The notes beneath the pieces are model-generated. The model had not been told where the DNA came from. It was given only the letters and a program-made list of their open reading frames with translations, and ran no database searches. Below, in pieces: positions 61,660 through 64,000 of a DNA stretch of 64,000 nucleotides (position 1 is the first letter of the stretch; each line of letters starts with the position of its first letter). The DNA lies in assembly GCA_902496945.1 (NCBI GenBank), contig CABVDE010000002.1, forward strand, positions 44,838 through 108,837, read 5' to 3'. The translations under genes were made by a program, and so were the position numbers. Source of the DNA: an uncultured Collinsella sp. (lineage in GTDB: Bacteria; Actinomycetota; Coriobacteriia; Coriobacteriales; Coriobacteriaceae).

Positions 61660-61998
61660 TTATCGATCAGCAATCTCGTCCTTAAGCATTTCTTGAACGA
61701 GCATGCCAGTACGGACGCCCTCAAGATACCACTCGCCACGCTCGGTGAGGCAAATGCCATTCGCAAGCTGACCGCCATCGTCGCTATAGCGCGAGACGAC
61801 ATTAATCATGCCTTCGGAATCCAAGCGATCGATTGCGGCGCGGGCACGATACGGCGAAACCCCCACGCGCTCGGCAAGCGTTTTACGCGAGAAACCATAC
61901 GGCCCGCCATTGTCTTCGGTTTGCTGGTCGATCTCCATCAACACCAGCACCTCGACACGCTTCATATCGTTGACACTCGCACGACCCTTGCCCGCCAT
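61660..61998 (-). CDS. Small winged-helix DNA-binding protein
   Basis: 112 residues. A single helix-turn-helix is clear: FSRKTLAERVGVSPYRARAA then IDRLDSEGMINVVS, followed by a wing and LTERGEWYLEGVRTGM, resembling MarR/PadR-like small regulators. Start at 61998 has GAGGAGG about 6 nt upstream. Monocistronic between pyrG and the DUF1846 gene; target unknown. Confidence 0.7.
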   Translation of the reverse strand: MAGKGRASVNDMKRVEVLVLMEIDQQTEDNGGPYGFSRKTLAERVGVSPYRARAAIDRLDSEGMINVVSRYSDDGGQLANGICLTERGEWYLEGVRTGMLVQEMLKDEIADR

Positions 61999-62154
61999 AG
62001 CAGCCTCCTCAAACCGAGCACGAGCATCTAACGCGCCGTGCGCGACCGGCGTATCCCGCAAAGGATGTTACATCAGCGTTATTGTATACCGCTCAAATCA
62101 CTTATAGGCAGGTAAGCGGGCTTTTTTTAACCCAAAGAAAGGCAATGTTGATAA

Positions 62155-62192
62155 ATTAGGCCGCATAGGGCATATACCCCATGCGGCCTAAT
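62155..62192 (-). terminator. Terminator of the DUF1846 gene
   Basis: ATTAGGCCGCAT-A-GGG pairs with CCC-C-ATGCGGCCTAAT; on the minus strand TTTATC follows. 18 nt past the stop codon. Confidence 0.8.
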
Positions 62193-62210
62193 CAGACCAA
62201 TCGCCTCGTT

Positions 62211-63692
62211 TTAGCGGTGAAAGAATCCACGGCGCTCGAATTTGGGCTCGCAGCACACGTTGATGCCCAACTTGCGCAGCACCGTCTCATCCGTCGGAGA
62301 GATGATCACGCTAAAGAAGGCGTCGCAGCCGCGCAGCTGCTCCAGTCCAGAGAGAACGCGAGCCGCCGTCTCGCTCGTAGCCGAGGTAATAGAAAGCGCC
62401 ATAAGCGTCTCATCGGTATGCAGGCGCGGATTCTTACTGCCCAGAAAATGCGTCTTGAGCTTACTGATGGGCTCGATCGCCTCATCGCTGATGACCTCGA
62501 GCTCGAGGTCAACGCCCGAGACATGCTTGAGGGCGTTCATGATAAGCGAGCTCGCGGCGCCCAGGCGCGTGGAGGTCTTACCGGTCACCACGGAGCCGTC
62601 CGGCATGACCATGGCACCCACGGGACCGCCCGTGAGCTGCTCCCTGGTGAGAGCGGCCGAGCGTGCCGGCGAGTAGTTCTTGTCGATGCCCGCCTTCTTC
62701 ATGATGAGCTTGAGGCGGTCGACCTGCTCGTCGCCCACACCGGTGCGGCGCACGGCCTCGACCGCGGCAAAGTAGCGGCGGACGATCTCCATCTTGGAGG
62801 CATCGCGGCAGGCATCGTCATCGGTGATGGCAAAGCCGACCATATTGACGCCCATGTCCGTGGGGCTCTGGTAGGGGCTCTCGCCCAAGATCTTCTCCAT
62901 GAGGGCACGGACCACCGGGAAGGCCTCGACGTCGCGGTTGTAGTTGACCGTGGTCTTGTTGTAGGCCTCAAGATGGAACGAGTCGATGATATTGGCATCG
63001 TCGAGGTCTGCCGTAGCGGCCTCGTAAGCGATGTTGACCGGATGCGTGAGGGGCAGGTTCCAGACCGGGAAGGTCTCGAACTTGGCATAGCCGGCAGCGG
63101 TGTCGTGCTTGTGCTCGTGGTAGAGCTGAGACAGGCAGGTGGCGAGCTTGCCCGAGCCGGGGCCGGGGGCAGTGACCACGACGAGCGGACGCGTGGTCTC
63201 GACGAACTCGTTCTTGCCGTAGCCATCGTCGGACACGATCAGGTCGACATCGTGCGGATACCCCTCGATAGGATAGTGCAGCTTGGCGGGAATACCGAGC
63301 GCGTTAAGGCGGTTGCGGAACACATCGGCAGCGGGCTGGCCGGCGTACTGGGTGATGACCACAGCCGCGACGGCAAAGCCGTTGCCGCGGAACAGGTCGA
63401 CCAGGCGCAGCACATCCTCGTCATAGGTGATGCCAAGGTCGCCACGGGCCTTGTTCTTCTCGATATGGTTGGCGTTAATGGCAATGATGACCTCAACGTC
63501 ATCGGCAATGCTCTTGAGCATGCGGAACTTGCTGTCCGGCTCAAAGCCCGGCAGCACGCGGCTCGCGTGATAGTCGTCAAACAGCTTACCGCCAAACTCC
63601 AAATAGAGCTTGCCGCCAAACTGCGAGATGCGCTCCTTAATATGAGCGGCCTGCAGCTCGATATACTTCGCGTTGTCGAAACCCTGGCGCAT
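62211..63692 (-). CDS. DUF1846 family protein
   Basis: 493 residues, full family length. GFDNAKYIELQAAHIKERIS at the N-terminus, LYLEFGGKLFDDYHASRVLP near 28, VVVTAPGPGSGKLATCLSQL near 172 (P-loop-like), FPVWNLPLTHPVNIAYEAAT near 207 and PTDMGVNMVGFAI near 275 are family blocks. The structure-known members are ATP-dependent-fold proteins without a settled role, common in Firmicutes and Coriobacteriia. ATG start with GGAC...GGGAG upstream. Stem element B lies behind its 5' side. Confidence 0.85.
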   Translation of the reverse strand: MRQGFDNAKYIELQAAHIKERISQFGGKLYLEFGGKLFDDYHASRVLPGFEPDSKFRMLKSIADDVEVIIAINANHIEKNKARGDLGITYDEDVLRLVDLFRGNGFAVAAVVITQYAGQPAADVFRNRLNALGIPAKLHYPIEGYPHDVDLIVSDDGYGKNEFVETTRPLVVVTAPGPGSGKLATCLSQLYHEHKHDTAAGYAKFETFPVWNLPLTHPVNIAYEAATADLDDANIIDSFHLEAYNKTTVNYNRDVEAFPVVRALMEKILGESPYQSPTDMGVNMVGFAITDDDACRDASKMEIVRRYFAAVEAVRRTGVGDEQVDRLKLIMKKAGIDKNYSPARSAALTREQLTGGPVGAMVMPDGSVVTGKTSTRLGAASSLIMNALKHVSGVDLELEVISDEAIEPISKLKTHFLGSKNPRLHTDETLMALSITSATSETAARVLSGLEQLRGCDAFFSVIISPTDETVLRKLGINVCCEPKFERRGFFHR

Positions 63693-63766
63693 GTATGGCT
63701 CCCGTCCCGTTTCTTAAATAAAGTTCCTACGCGATTATAACGGAGCAAGCCCTCCCCCACGCACTT

Positions 63767-63840
63767 CCCCTGCACCAACAAGGGGAACGTCGCAGGTTGA
63801 GCATAAGTCAGCGAACGGGCACCAGAGCGGGCAAGCTGTC
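63767..63840. repeat. Partial duplicate of stem element B's left half
   Basis: The segment from CCCCTGCACCAACAA at 63767 recurs at 63841, about 74 nt later, at roughly 80 percent identity: both contain GCAGGTKGAGCAWAAGTCAGCG and then CACCAGAGCG or CGCCAGAGCG. The first unit lacks the core and the right arm. It reads as a tandem duplication of the element's leading part. Confidence 0.55.
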
Positions 63841-63888
63841 CCCCTGCACCAACAATGGCAGCGCCGCAGGTGGAGCAAAAGTCAGCGA

Positions 63889-63986
63889 AAGCCCGCCAGA
63901 GCGAGCAAGGTGACGTGAAAGAGGAGGGCATAGGCCTTTTGGCCATGCCCGACGATTGAACGTCAGATTGCCGCTCTGGCGGGCTT
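63889..63986 (-). repeat. Stem element B: second copy of the rnpB-associated element
   Basis: A 15-bp perfect arm (63889-63903 with 63972-63986) continues past one bulged A (63904) into a 12-nt arm with one internal mismatch pair (63905-63916 with 63960-63971). The core has GAAAGAGGAGGG, a perfect hairpin GGGCAT-A-GGCC/GGCC-ATGCCC, and CCGACGATTGA. Architecture, bulge and core match element A at 480-577, while the arms differ completely in sequence. The minus-strand flank TTTCGCTGACTTTTG is T-rich, as in A. It probably ends a minus-strand gene beyond the right edge. Confidence 0.65.
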
Positions 63987-64000
63987 GCAGCGTCGGCCGG

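Noticed and set aside
63740..64000. CRISPR-like repeats at the right edge
   Set aside because: Only two diverged units of about 74 nt, no uniform spacers and no cas genes; explained as duplication within stem element B.

Overview
The window reads as a chromosomal segment of a high-GC Gram-positive bacterium of the class Coriobacteriia, most probably Collinsella (gut Actinomycetota). This is inferred from gene content and order, dense NNC/NNG codon use, the protein variants, and abundant long GC-rich hairpins between genes. No rRNA, tRNA, CRISPR array, prophage or insertion sequence was recognised. Almost everything is housekeeping DNA with a few decaying or accessory patches.

Layout. 0-3.5 kb: a partial YigZ/IMPACT gene cut by the left edge, RNase P RNA (rnpB) with an elaborate stem element behind it, rpsA, and a HAD hydrolase. 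3.6-12.6 kb is the accessory, decaying stretch: a DeoR regulator without its N-terminus, trpS interrupted by an in-frame amber codon, a Cof-type phosphatase, an MGMT-domain protein, remnants of a lost gene pair, an MFS exporter, an SPFH protein with a ribbon-helix-helix partner, and two paralogous XRE-type membrane regulators, the second with a rearranged 3' end. 12-30.6 kb is metabolism and repair: cysteine desulfidase, rpiB, ndk, argH and argG (argG behind an Arg-codon-rich leader peptide), a Cof phosphatase, polA, M18 aminopeptidase, yaaA, thiC under a TPP riboswitch, thiD, a pentapeptide-repeat protein, an SGNH hydrolase and a PARG-like protein. 30.7-34.6 kb: a BI-1 family membrane protein, a small unknown protein, PiT phosphate permease with its DUF47 partner, and a nitroreductase.

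34.8-58.4 kb is the cell-division and cell-wall block, all on the minus strand. In transcription order it runs mraZ-rsmH-ftsL-ftsI-murF-mraY-murD-ftsW-murG-murC-murB-ftsQ-ftsZ, then pgeF-pstS-pstC-pstA-pstB-phoU, then yggS-sepF-yggT-divIVA. murE is missing from its usual place, and the pst-phoU operon sits inside what is normally a contiguous ftsZ-pgeF-yggS-sepF-yggT-divIVA neighbourhood. 58.9-63.7 kb holds xerD, pyrG, a small winged-helix protein and a DUF1846 protein. The right edge carries a second copy of the stem element found behind rnpB.

The least explained signals are: (i) two copies of a stem element with unrelated but self-complementary arms around a shared core (480-577 and 63889-63986); (ii) an Arg-rich leader ORF ahead of argG; (iii) a 130-nt element with perfect 33-bp arms at 19686-19815; (iv) conserved-loop hairpins on both sides of yaaA; (v) yggT with no canonical start codon; (vi) the amber codon in trpS. 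Long open frames opposite polA, thiC, ftsZ, murD and others are compositional shadows and were left out.
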